Source: Theropithecus gelada (taxonomy: Eukaryota; Chordata; Mammalia; Primates; Cercopithecidae). From it: DNA of 64,000 bases. Under the pieces are notes generated by a model, which worked only from the letters and a program-made list of their open reading frames with translations, did not search any database and had not been told where the DNA came from. The first letter of the stretch is position 1. The number at the start of each line of letters is the position of its first letter. Made by a program: the position numbers and the translations under genes. Below, one piece after another: positions 55,010 to 64,000 of the stretch. The DNA lies in the NCBI RefSeq assembly GCF_003255815.1, contig NC_037681.1, forward strand, positions 59,144,537 through 59,208,536. The letters are read 5' to 3'.

Positions 55010-56592
55010 TTTTTTTCTTTTTCTTTTTTTAAATTGTCATTTTATAGCTCCCCACAGTAGCTGCCCCCCACCCTTCCCTTTGATGACCACTTTTATAGGC
55101 TTCAGGGGGACCAGGGAACAAAGCTGGGGCCCGGTAGCCCCACTACACTGTTAGCCAGAGAGAACAAGTCACAGTTACAAATTATCACAACAATTAGTGC
55201 CTGTACTTGGGGGATCTGCAAAGTGAGGCGGCTCTAGCTCCCCATTGTACAGGGGTCTATTTGGCAGTGACCTTGCTCTGAGATGATGATATTCCTTCAG
55301 CCTGAGGGAATTGATGTTGATGAGACTGGTGGCATCGACTGGCTGGCTCACCATTGCCCTGCATGTTCACGCTCACTGCTCCCCACTGTAGAGAGACAGT
55401 GGGGCTCCTGGCAGAGGATGTACACCTGGCCCTTGAAGATGGACACCTGCACTTTCCCTTCCACTTGCTCCTGGGACTTGGCGATGCAGTGGCAGGCAAA
55501 GTCACACTCAGGGCTGTGCCAGAAATCGGTGTACACCAACTCAGCAAATTTCAAGCCCAGGCCTTGTTTGATTCTGCGCACTTCCTGGTCCATGGCAAAG
55601 GCCTCAGTGTCTAAATGAGGGTAGTAAAGGATGGTGCCTGCTGGGGTCTTGTAGATACCTCAGGACTTCATTTTAATGAAGCGGGTCTCCACGATGTCAA
55701 TATGGCCCACACTGTGCTTGCCTGCGACTTCATTCAGGTACACGAAGAGCTCCAAGGAGGTCTGGTGGGTGGTGCCATCCTTAATGCTGGTCACTTTCAC
55801 GGGGACCCCTTTTTCACTCAATCTTGAGAATGTTGGGGGTGTTGGGGGCTTTGGTTGGGTCCTGGATCTTCATGTAGAGACTTGAAGGTGCTGGGTTCTT
55901 GGGGTTCTCCAAGATTCCAGCCTCATAGTTGATGTGCATGAGGTTCTCATCCATGTTCCATGGGTGCTTCGGAGTGACTGGGATGGGAATCCTATGTTTC
56001 TCTGTATATTCCATCAGATCACTGTGGCCCTTGAACTGGTTGTAGAAGTTGGGGATCCTCCCGGGAGCAATGACCTTAATCTGGGGGGCCAGTGAGTAGC
56101 AGGTGAGCTCAAACTGGACCTGATCATTCCCCTTTCCCATGGCACTGTGGGACATACACTTGGCCCCATCCTGCTGAGCAATTTCCACTTGTTTGCGGGT
56201 GATGCAGACGCTGGGGAGAGAGGGGCCCAGGAGGTAGCGGTCCTTATACAGTGCACTGGACTGGACGGCTGGCCAGATGAACTCCTCCACAAACTCCTTG
56301 CTGATGTCCTCAATGAAAACCTTTTTGGGCCCAAGGTTCAGTGCCTTCTTCCTGGCTTCCTTGAAGTCTTCCTTCTTGCCGATGTTGGCAAGATAGGCAA
56401 TGATGTCATAACCTTGTTCCTTGAGCCACATACAGAAGGTGTCCAGGCCGCCACTGTAGGCCAGAACCACGGAGCTTTTGCTGAACATAGCATCTGGGAT
56501 TGGAGGTGCAAGTTCCTGGCACCTGAAATCTGTCTTTATTGCTCCGTGAACCACTCAGGGCCTGGGGAGCAATGGCAGGTGACAGAGCAGGG
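55010..56592 (-). pseudogene. ASS1P: ASS1 (argininosuccinate synthase) processed pseudogene
   Basis: An intronless antisense copy of the whole ASS1 mRNA inside a DHX57 intron. The coding equivalent runs from ATG (56486-56488) to TAG (55257-55259), followed by about 225 bp of 3'UTR and an A-rich tail at 55010-55030. Conserved pieces include AYSGGLDT (ATP pyrophosphatase loop), KKVFIED, GKGNDQVQFELTCYSLAPQIKVIAP, ENPKNPAPSSLY, EVRRIKQGLGLKFAELVY and RLQSKVTAK relatives. Lesions: two codons are lost just after SGGLDT, a stop occurs after ..NILKIE (about 55814), and frameshifts follow in the last third. The first 246 codons are still open. No introns plus a poly(A) tail show it is a retrocopy. 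The urea-cycle enzyme cannot be made from it. Confidence 0.95.
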
Positions 56593-56606
56593 CCCAAGTC
56601 TTTCTT

Positions 56607-56910
56607 TTTTTTTTTTTTTTTTTTTTTGAGACGGAGTCTCACGCTGTCGCCCAGGCTGGAGTGCAGTGGCCGGATCTCAGCTCACTGCAAGCTCCGCCTC
56701 CCGGGTTTGCGCCATTCTCCTGCCTCAGCCTCCCAAGTAGCTCGGACTACAGGCGCCCGCCACTTCGCCCGGCTATTTTTTGTATTTTTTAGTAGAGACG
56801 GGGTTTCACTGTGTTAGCCAGGATGGTCTCGACCTCCTGATCTCGTGATCCGCCCGTCTCGGCCTCCTAAAGTGCTGGGATTACAGGCTTGAGCCACCGC
56901 GCCCGGCCAT
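56607..56910 (-). repeat. AluYR-type at the 5' end of the ASS1 retrocopy
   Basis: Exact duplication 'ccaagtctttctt' (56594-56606, 56911-56923). Confidence 0.95.
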
Positions 56911-57079
56911 CCAAGTCTTTCTTATTGATGAGTTCTTAGATATACAGTCAGATACATCACCTTTTCCTTTTTGGCGTAGCCTCAAAACTATATTGTTACC
57001 TAAAACTTCTTATCCCACATTTATGTTCTTTGTTTCTACATTTTAAGTCTCCACATGATTTTTTCCCCACATTCTTTTT

Positions 57080-57218
57080 CTTTTTTCTTTTTTCTTTTTT
57101 TAGAGACAGGGTTTTGCCATGTTGCCCAGGCTGGTCTCAAACTCCTGAGCTCAAGCAATCCGCCCACCTCAGCCTCCCAAAGTGCTGGGATTACAGGCAT
57201 GAGCCAATGCTCCTGGCC
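57080..57218 (-). repeat. Alu monomer
   Basis: Left-arm unit with duplication 'ccccacattcttttt'. Confidence 0.9.
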
Positions 57219-57693
57219 CCCACATTCTTTTTTAAATAATCTTTTTATTTTGAAATAATTATAGACTCTCAGGAAGTGGCAAAATAGTACTGAGTTCCTT
57301 GTACCCTTCACCCAGCTTCCACCAACGGTAAGACCTTACATTACTAGAGTATGATAGCAAAACCAGTAAATCTATATCCAAATGACTTTTTTTCCCTTTC
57401 ATAACCACACTACAAAGCACAAACAATTTTTTAAAAGTACATTTCAAATGGTTTAAAAAGCATACAAGTGCTAAGCAGAAAATGAGCCATAAATCAGTCA
57501 GACGTTAACTGAGGATTTAATAAAAAAAGTGAAGGCTTTGAAAAATGATTCAGTATTCTGCCAAATTCAAACTCTTTGGGGAAAATGGTGCCTTATTAGG
57601 GATGAATAATCAAAACTCAGGTAAAAGTCCAAGAGCACACTCAGGTAGCGTTTCCAGTAGTCTGGCCACAGGTAGTCTTATGGCAAAGCACTG
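57219..57693. repeat. Old L1-type remnant and unique sequence
   Basis: 'tattttgaaataattataga..cttgtacccttcacccag' resembles an old L1 5'/3' region. The rest is unique. Confidence 0.4.
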
Positions 57694-57992
57694 ATTTTTT
57701 ATTTTTATTTGAGACAGAGTTTCGCTCTTGTTGCCCAGGCTGGAGTGCAATGGCGTGATCTCGGCTCACCGAAACCTCCGCCTCCTGGGTTCAAGCGATT
57801 CTCCTGCCTCAGCCTCCTGAGTAGCTGGGATTACAGGCATGCATCACCACGCCTGGCTAATTTTGTATTTTTAGTAGAGATGGGGTTTCTCCATATTGGT
57901 CAGGCTGGCCTCGAACTCCCGGCTTCAGGTGATCCGCCTGCCTTGGCCTCCCAAAGTGCTTGGATTACAGGCGTGAGCCATCGCACCTGGCC
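57694..57992 (-). repeat. AluS
   Basis: Complete. Confidence 0.92.
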
Positions 57993-58004
57993 CTTATTAT
58001 TTAC

Positions 58005-58297
58005 TTGTTTGTTTGTCTTTGAGACAGTCTCGGTCTGTGGCCCAGGCTGGGGTACAGTGGCATGGTCTTGGCTTATTGCAACCTCTGCCTCCTGAGTTCA
58101 AGCAATTCTCCTGCCTCAGCCTCCTGAGTTGCCGGGATTACAGGTACGCACCACCACGCCCAGCTAGTTTTTGTATTTTTAGTAGGTACGGGGTTTCACC
58201 ATGTTAGCCAGGCTGGTCTCAAACTCCTGATCTCATGATCTGCCCACCTCGGCCTCCCATAGTGTTGGGATGACAGGCGTGAGCCACCATGCCTGGC
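58005..58297 (-). repeat. AluS
   Basis: Duplication 'tatttactt'. Confidence 0.92.
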
Positions 58298-58661
58298 TAT
58301 TTACTTTTAGTCCAGAGTAGAGGGCATAAGATAAACTGTAGTTGAATCAAGTTTCCAACTAACATAGAAAGTTAGTTACATATAGGTTGGCCGACTGACA
58401 TTTATGTCTATTTTAATTTTTGGAATATCATATGTCAGAAGGATTAAAAATTTTATACAATAAATGTGTTATTGAATAATGCATCCCAACAGATTTGGGG
58501 AACTGAAGGAGTGAAAACGTATGCTAAGTTTAAAAGGGTGTGTGTGTGCGTTCACATGTGTATATATCTCTTTAAGATGATTAATATGCACATCTTAACT
58601 TATATCACTTGGCTACAAATCAAACAAAAAATGGAAGGATCTAGGAAAAATGTTTTGTTAC
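58298..58661. other. Unique intronic sequence
   Basis: Downstream of the 25-codon DHX57 exon. No feature seen. Confidence 0.4.
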
Positions 58662-58736
58662 CTGCACTACATTTGGATACAAAGCAGCACACAGCATTGC
58701 TGATATCAGCTTGGGGTTCTCAGCATTTGAGTTTGC
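58662..58736 (-). CDS. DHX57: DHX57 exon (25 codons, start of OB fold)
   Basis: Encodes ANSNAENPKLISAMLCAALYPNVVQ. 'ALYPNVVQ' matches the first strand of the OB_NTP_bind domain. Bounded by 'cttttctcatag|gcaaac' and 'gtgcag|gtaaca'. Phase 0 at both ends. This small exon can be skipped without shifting the frame. Confidence 0.93.
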
Positions 58737-58781
58737 CTATGAGAAAAGTACAGCATTAATTAACAAGTAATATGGCTATTT

Positions 58782-59083
58782 CTTCTTTTGTTTTGAGATG
58801 GAGTCCCGCTCTGTCACTCAGGCTGGCATGGTGGCATGCAGTAGCGTGATCTCGGCTCACTGCAACCTTTGCCTCCTGGGCTCGAGTGATTCTCCTGCCT
58901 CAGCCTCCCAAATAGCTGGGATTACAGGCATGTGCCACCACGCCCAGTTAATTTTGTAGTTTTAGTAGAGACAGGGTTTCTCCACGTTGATCAGGCTGGT
59001 CTCGAACTCCTGACCTCAGGTGAGCCGCCTGCCTCGGCCTCCCAAAGTGCTGGGATTACAGGCGTGAGCCACCATGCCCGGCC
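58782..59083 (-). repeat. AluS
   Basis: Starts 45 bp past a DHX57 exon. Confidence 0.92.
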
Positions 59084-59381
59084 TCTTTTCTTTCTTTTTG
59101 AGACGGAGTTTTGCTCTGTCACCCAGGCCAGAGTGCAGTGGCACCATCTCGGCTCACTGCAACTTCTGACTCCCAGGTTCAAGCGATTCACCTGCCTTAG
59201 CCTCCCGAGTAGCTGGGATTACAGGCATGCACCACTATGCCCAGTTAATTTTTGTATTTTTGGTAGAGACGGAGTTTCACCATGTTGGCCAGGATGGTCT
59301 CTAACTCTGGACATCAAGTGATCTGCCTGTGTCAGCCTCTCAAAGTACTGAGATTACAGGCGTGAGCCACTGTGTCTGGCT
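59084..59381 (-). repeat. AluS
   Basis: Outer flank 'taatatgg.tat' duplicated. Confidence 0.92.
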
Positions 59382-59872
59382 CTAATATGGTTATGTCTGT
59401 GCCGTAGAATTTACCATTTTATTATATTTGGTCTCTACCTTAAAGCAAAAAAAGAGCATCTAATTTCTATCTCTTTGCTAGAAAAACTATTTCTAAGTAA
59501 AAAACAAATCTACTGGACCACAGTCACATTGGACCCATTCCAAGGAGCCTACAATGACTTTCTAGACTTTTGCAAAGCAGTTACAAAGCCAGTGTTCCGA
59601 GGTATAAATGGAGAAAAAAATTCTGGTTCATGAGATGTTCAGAATTTCCAGGAAGTGCTAACTGCACTTGGAACACAGGGGCATCAGGTTCATCTTACAG
59701 AAGTGCTCTTCCTATAGTTATAGAAAAAAACTGTCCTGTGTTAGAAAAAATGCTGGCCTGATTTAAGAAAATTCTACCGGAAGTCTATTCTACCTTTTAT
59801 GAATTTATCAAGAAGCAGCATGAAATTTAAAAACCAAAAACAACAGCAATGATGAGCAGAAAACCTTCTATT
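59382..59872. other. Unique intronic sequence
   Basis: No exon or repeat family recognised. Confidence 0.4.
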
Positions 59873-60173
59873 CTTTTTTTTTTTTTTTTTTTTGAGACGG
59901 AGTTTCGCTCTTGTTGCCCAGGCTGGAGTGCAATGGCAGCTCCCCACACCCTCTGCCTCCCGGGTTCAAGCGATTCTCCTGCCTCAGCCTCCAGTGTAGC
60001 TGGGATTACAAGCATGTGCCACCATGCCTGTATTTTTGGTAGAGACAGGGTTTCTCCATGTTGGTCAGGCTGGTCTCGAGCTTCCGACCTCAGGTGATCT
60101 GCCCATCTTGGCCTCCCAAAGTGCTGGGATTATAGGCATGAGCCACTGTGGGCATGAGCCACTGTGCCCAGCC
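59873..60173 (-). repeat. AluS with 16-bp internal duplication
   Basis: 'ggcatgagccactgtg' occurs twice in tandem near 60135-60166. Confidence 0.92.
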
Positions 60174-60221
60174 CCCTCTATTCTTATGAGTGTTAGCTGA
60201 CACTTAAAAAAATTTTTTTAT

Positions 60222-60526
60222 ACTTTTTTCTTTTTTTTTGAGGCAGGGTCTAGCTCTGTTACCCAGGCTAGAGTTCAGTGTCTCAATCTTAGCCCACTGC
60301 AACCTCTGCTTCCTGGGCTCAGATCATTCTCCCACTTCACCCTCCCACGTAGCTGGGATGACAGGTGGTACACCACCATGCCTGGTTAATTTTTTTGCAG
60401 AGATGGGGGTGGGGGTGGGGTTTCACCATGTTGCTCTGGCTGGTCTCAAACTCCTGAGCTCAAGCAATCCACCTGCCTCAGCCTCCCAAAGTGTTGGGAT
60501 TATAGGCATGAGCCACTGTGCCAGGT
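60222..60526 (-). repeat. AluJ-like
   Basis: Flank 'agctga.a.tta' duplicated; ends 156 bp from a DHX57 exon. Confidence 0.9.
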
Positions 60527-60681
60527 CAGCTGATATTTATTTGCGCAAAGTAGAAAATCAAGAATGCCATTAACCCACTGCTCATAAGGCTTAAGTGAAG
60601 AATGTCTACAAGTGTTCTCAGGTTAAGATCGTATTTAGGTGCTAATCAAAGAGAAACAAGAACCAACTCCACATTCTTTAC

Positions 60682-60816
60682 CTCTTCTCCTGTGGCATCT
60701 AAGACACCATCTCCTCCTTGGGCCCTTTTCTCAATTTCCCTTGCTCTGAGCCCTTCCCTTGCAAACCCTATATCCGATAACAGCTCCGTGAATTGTCGTT
60801 TGAGGCTGGCCATTTC
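60682..60816 (-). CDS. DHX57: DHX57 exon (45 codons, after HA2 domain)
   Basis: Encodes EMASLKRQFTELLSDIGFAREGLRAREIEKRAQGGDGVLDATGEE, the charged helical stretch between the helicase-associated (HA2) domain and the OB fold. Bounded by 'cttcttttag|gaaatg' and 'agaagag|gtaaag'. Phase 0 at both ends. I found no further DHX57 exon between here and 64000; the next one upstream must lie outside. Confidence 0.93.
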
Positions 60817-61378
60817 CTAAAAGAAGTGGAAAAACCTTTAAGCAAGGGCATCAGCATAACAGTGTTAAGTCTTACAAAAATGAGTGACTACGAAAATGCA
60901 TTATTTCAGGGGATAGCAATGAGGCTCAAGCGGATTCATCACTCAGATAGGAAGAGGATCTTGTCTGGTCATTTCCAAGAAGCAGATTTCACTTACACAA
61001 ACTGGCAGGCAGAGTGAAACAGTTATGCAGAAATGCAAAAATTCAGTAAATCCAAGGATCATTTATTTCACTCTAGATTACAATTTTAAACACTTTCATT
61101 GGATTTTGGGTAGGCCTGATTTTCCACGAAATTCTTAGGACAGCAAAAAATGCGGCTGGTTTTGACTGGAATTCTAACTCCAAGTGCTGCGGCACTGTCT
61201 ACTGTCTAGCTTTTCCTACTTGCATTGCTGCTCCTGTCCTCTCAGTTCCTTACTCAGGCCTAGAGTGGTTCGTGCTCTCGGTGGAACTCAGCAGAATGTT
61301 TCCTCTTTCTCTTTCCTTATGGTCTTGCTGGCTCATATCTTTTCCTAGGAATAGGGACATCATTAAGTGGTTTAAGAT
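60817..61378. other. Unique intronic sequence
   Basis: Upstream of the 45-codon DHX57 exon. No further exon found. Confidence 0.4.
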
Positions 61379-61673
61379 TTTTTTTTTTTTTTTGAGACAG
61401 TCTTGCTCTGTCGCCCAGGCTGGAGTGCAGTGGCACGATCTCGGCTCACTGCGACCTCTGCCTCGTGGGTTCAAGCGATTCTCCTGCCTTTACCTCCTGA
61501 GTAGCTAGGACTACAGGCACGTGCCACCATGCCCAGCTAATTTTTGTATTTTTAATAGAGATGGGGGTTTCACCATGTTGGCCGGGCTGCTCTCGAACTC
61601 CTGATCTCAGGTGATCCACCCACCTTGGCCTCCCAAAGTGGTGGGATTACAGGCGTGAGCCACCACGCCTGGC
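61379..61673 (-). repeat. AluS
   Basis: Duplication 'gtggtttaagatt'. Confidence 0.93.
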
Positions 61674-62198
61674 TGTGGTTTAAGATTCAGACACTCCTTT
61701 TAGTGGTTGAGCACAAATGTGAGAAAGAAAGTACAAACTTCTTTCTTTTGTGGCTACTGTTCTCACATGGGCTGCATATCAGACAAAGAGAAGGAGACAA
61801 TAATCATTTAAGGAACTGAAAGCTAAGCAACACTACCCTGTCTCTCAATGATGGTTTAAGTATTTTCTTGGAATGTCTCAAGTGTACATGGATAACTATA
61901 ATATAACTAGGAGTTAAATATACCACAGTTGCTATTTCATGACAAGGTTTTAATTGAAATCTTAAAAAAAAAATCCTACAATCTAAGCTGGAGTTTAGTG
62001 AAAAGACACAACCCTTGTTTGATGGACCTCATAAGTCACAGCAAAATCTACACATAGCCTAACAAAAAATAAATAAATAAATTTAGTGGGAAATATAATT
62101 TAAAAGAAATATCCTCATCTTATATTTAAGCATCTTAATGACTTGAGAAAATATTTCTTACTACCCTGTACATATAAATACCCCTCCTTTGATTATTG
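61674..62198. other. Unique intronic sequence
   Basis: A/T-rich. No exon or repeat family recognised. Confidence 0.4.
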
Positions 62199-62387
62199 AT
62201 TCTCAGCCTCCCAAGTAGCTGGGACCACAGGCATACACCATCACGTGTGGCTAATTTTTATATTTTTTGTAGAGACGGGGTTTCGCCATGCTGCCCAGGC
62301 TAGTCTTGAACTCCTGGGCTCAAAGGTTCTGCCTGCCTTGGCTTTCCAAAGTGCTGGGATTATAAGCATGAGCCACTGTGCAGGGCC
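62199..62387 (-). repeat. Alu, partial
   Basis: Lacks most of the right arm. Confidence 0.85.
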
Positions 62388-62462
62388 CCCAAATCTTTGA
62401 GTAAAATATGCTTTGCAAAGATGTGTGCCATCATTATTTTGACTTCTCATACCACTCTGGAA

Positions 62463-62768
62463 TTTATTTATTTATTTATTTTTTGAGACAAAGTCTCCCT
62501 CTGTTGCCCAGGCTGGAGTGTAATGGCACAATCTCAACTCACTGAAACCTTCATCTCCTGGTTTCAAGTGATTGTCATGCCTCAGCCTCCTGAGTAGCTG
62601 AGATTGCAGTTATGAGCCACCACGCCCAGCTAATTTTTTGTATTTTCAGTAGAGATGGGGTTTTGCTATGTTGGCCAGGCTGGTCTTAAACTCCAGGCCT
62701 CAAGTGATCTGCCTGCCTCGGTCTCCCAAAGTGCTGGGATTATAGGCGTGAGCCATAGTCCCTGGCCT
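62463..62768 (-). repeat. AluS
   Basis: (TTTA)n tail. Confidence 0.92.
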
Positions 62769-62851
62769 CATCCCACTTTGGAAGGGCACATAAAACACTG
62801 TTGCAACAGGGGACAGAAGCCCTGTCTCTACATTATACAGAAGATAAGACA

Positions 62852-63147
62852 TTTTTAATTTTTATTTTTTTGAGACAGGATCTCCCTCTGTTGGCCTAGG
62901 CTGGAGTACAGTAGGGCATTCATGGCTCACTGCAGTCTTGACCTCCCAGGCTCAAGTGATCCTCCCACCTCAGCCTCTGGAGTAGATGGGATTATAGGCC
63001 CAAATCACTAGGTCTGGCTGATTTTTGTATTTTTTATAGAGATGGGGTTTTGCCATGTTTCCCAGGATGGTCTCAAACTCCTAGGCTCAAGCAATCCTCA
63101 GGCTCCCAAAGTGCTGGGATTATAGGTATGAGCCACCAAGCCCGGCT
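62852..63147 (-). repeat. AluJ-like
   Basis: Diverged. Confidence 0.88.
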
Positions 63148-63388
63148 AAACATTTTCTTGTATACTTAGTAGGTTCTGATAGATGTAAGAAAAATAACAA
63201 AATCTGGTTCAGTATTAGTTCTTTGGTTTTGGGGAGAGGGTAAGGGGATTAGAGATGGCCATGGACCCCTCTGAAAAGCTGATGAAAGCTATGGTCCGTC
63301 TCTCCAGAATAACGCACACATGCATAAGCATACAATTTTGTATACAATTTCAGGGGCTCAGAGATTCTGGTTAAGAATGCCTGGTGTA

Positions 63389-63685
63389 GCCTGGCGTGGT
63401 GGCTCACGCCTGTAATCCCAGCACTTTGGGTGGCCAAGGTGGGTGGATCATGAGGTCAGGAGTTCAAGATCAGCCTGGCCAGCATGGTGAAACCCTATCT
63501 CTACTAAAAACACAAAAAAATTAGCTGGGCATGGGGGCATGCACCTGTAATCCCAGCTATTCAGGTGCCTGAGGCAGGAGAATCGCTTGACCCTGGGAGG
63601 TGGAGGTTGCAGTGAGCCGAGATCACGCCACTGCACTCCAGCCTGGGTGACAGAAGGAGACTCTGCCTCAAACAAACAAACAAAT
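63389..63685 (+). repeat. AluS
   Basis: Duplication 'cctggtgta'; (AAAC)n tail. Confidence 0.92.
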
Positions 63686-64000
63686 GAAAAAGCATCCCTG
63701 GTGTAATTACTGAAAAAACTGACTTCCAGTAAGCAGCAATCTTCAGAGTGCCTATGTTCTACCCTATCCTCCACATAAGTAAACAAAAATTCACCACAAA
63801 GAGGAAAAGGAGGTCAGTGGAAAGGTTCAGCACAGAAAGCCTGATATCACAGTGCAGGAGTCCATTTTACCCAGCTGGTAAAGCCAAATATACTCCAGAA
63901 ATAACATTTGCAATGTTAAGACAGGACACATAAGATAAAGTCGCAGCACCCTCTGGTGAGCTACTCTAATACAAAATGAAGAAAAAGCCACAGACACAAC
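63686..64000. other. Unique intronic sequence at the window edge
   Basis: No DHX57 exon recognised. Confidence 0.4.

Noticed and set aside
55283..56629. Plus-strand frames of 70-160 codons
   Set aside because: Shadows opposite the ASS1 retrocopy.
63748..63933. 61-codon frame at the right edge as a DHX57 exon
   Set aside because: Wrong strand for DHX57 and no similarity; the minus strand here also shows no helicase residues.
1..64000. CRISPR array, operon, tRNA or snRNA genes
   Set aside because: The regular repeats are Alu or simple repeats; no cloverleaf, U6/7SK-like or bacterial-type features were seen.

Overview
This is nuclear DNA of a catarrhine primate, most likely an Old World monkey. 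Alu elements cover roughly half of the window by my own element list. At least eight of them carry the 'gtggccggatctcagc' / 'ctcaagcctgtaat' changes typical of the macaque/baboon AluYR-type subfamily. One Alu is split by a solo LTR that resembles simian type D betaretroviruses. Gene content matches the interval of human chromosome 2p22.1 that holds TTC39DP, GEMIN6 and DHX57. Species and synteny are inferred from sequence features and memory, not from a search.

Layout. 0-5 kb: Alus and old L1-like remnants. 5.2-7.1 kb (+): an uninterrupted, intronless TTC39-family ORF (TTC39D), which is annotated as a pseudogene in human. 7.45-7.86 kb: an RPL41 processed pseudogene just behind it on the same strand. 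8-19 kb: repeats, a MIR, a broken retrocopy of NPL (N-acetylneuraminate lyase) at 11.1-12.5 kb, an antisense LTR carrying a 17-bp minisatellite (13.1-14.3 kb), the betaretrovirus-like solo LTR (17.41-17.85 kb), and an ERV1-type LTR (19.09-19.92 kb). 20.5-24.7 kb (+): GEMIN6, with a housekeeping-type promoter and two coding exons that give a complete 167-aa protein. 25-43.5 kb: intergenic repeats, MER5A, MER20, an Alu trimer and a few repeat-free islands. 43.5-64 kb (-): the 3' part of DHX57, five coding exons giving the C-terminal 229 residues; the gene continues past the right edge. Its introns hold many Alus, an L2 and an ASS1 processed pseudogene (55.0-56.6 kb).

Relations between genes. 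GEMIN6 (+) and DHX57 (-) are convergent, about 19 kb apart. GEMIN6 works in the SMN complex (snRNP assembly) and DHX57 is a DEAH-box RNA helicase; nothing here suggests they are co-regulated. The window holds no operon-like system, CRISPR array or obvious RNA gene. The points most worth a second look are the open TTC39D frame, a perfect hairpin in the NPL retrocopy that looks like a template-switch mutation, the LTR with its minisatellite, and the polyadenylation-signal arrangements of GEMIN6 and DHX57.
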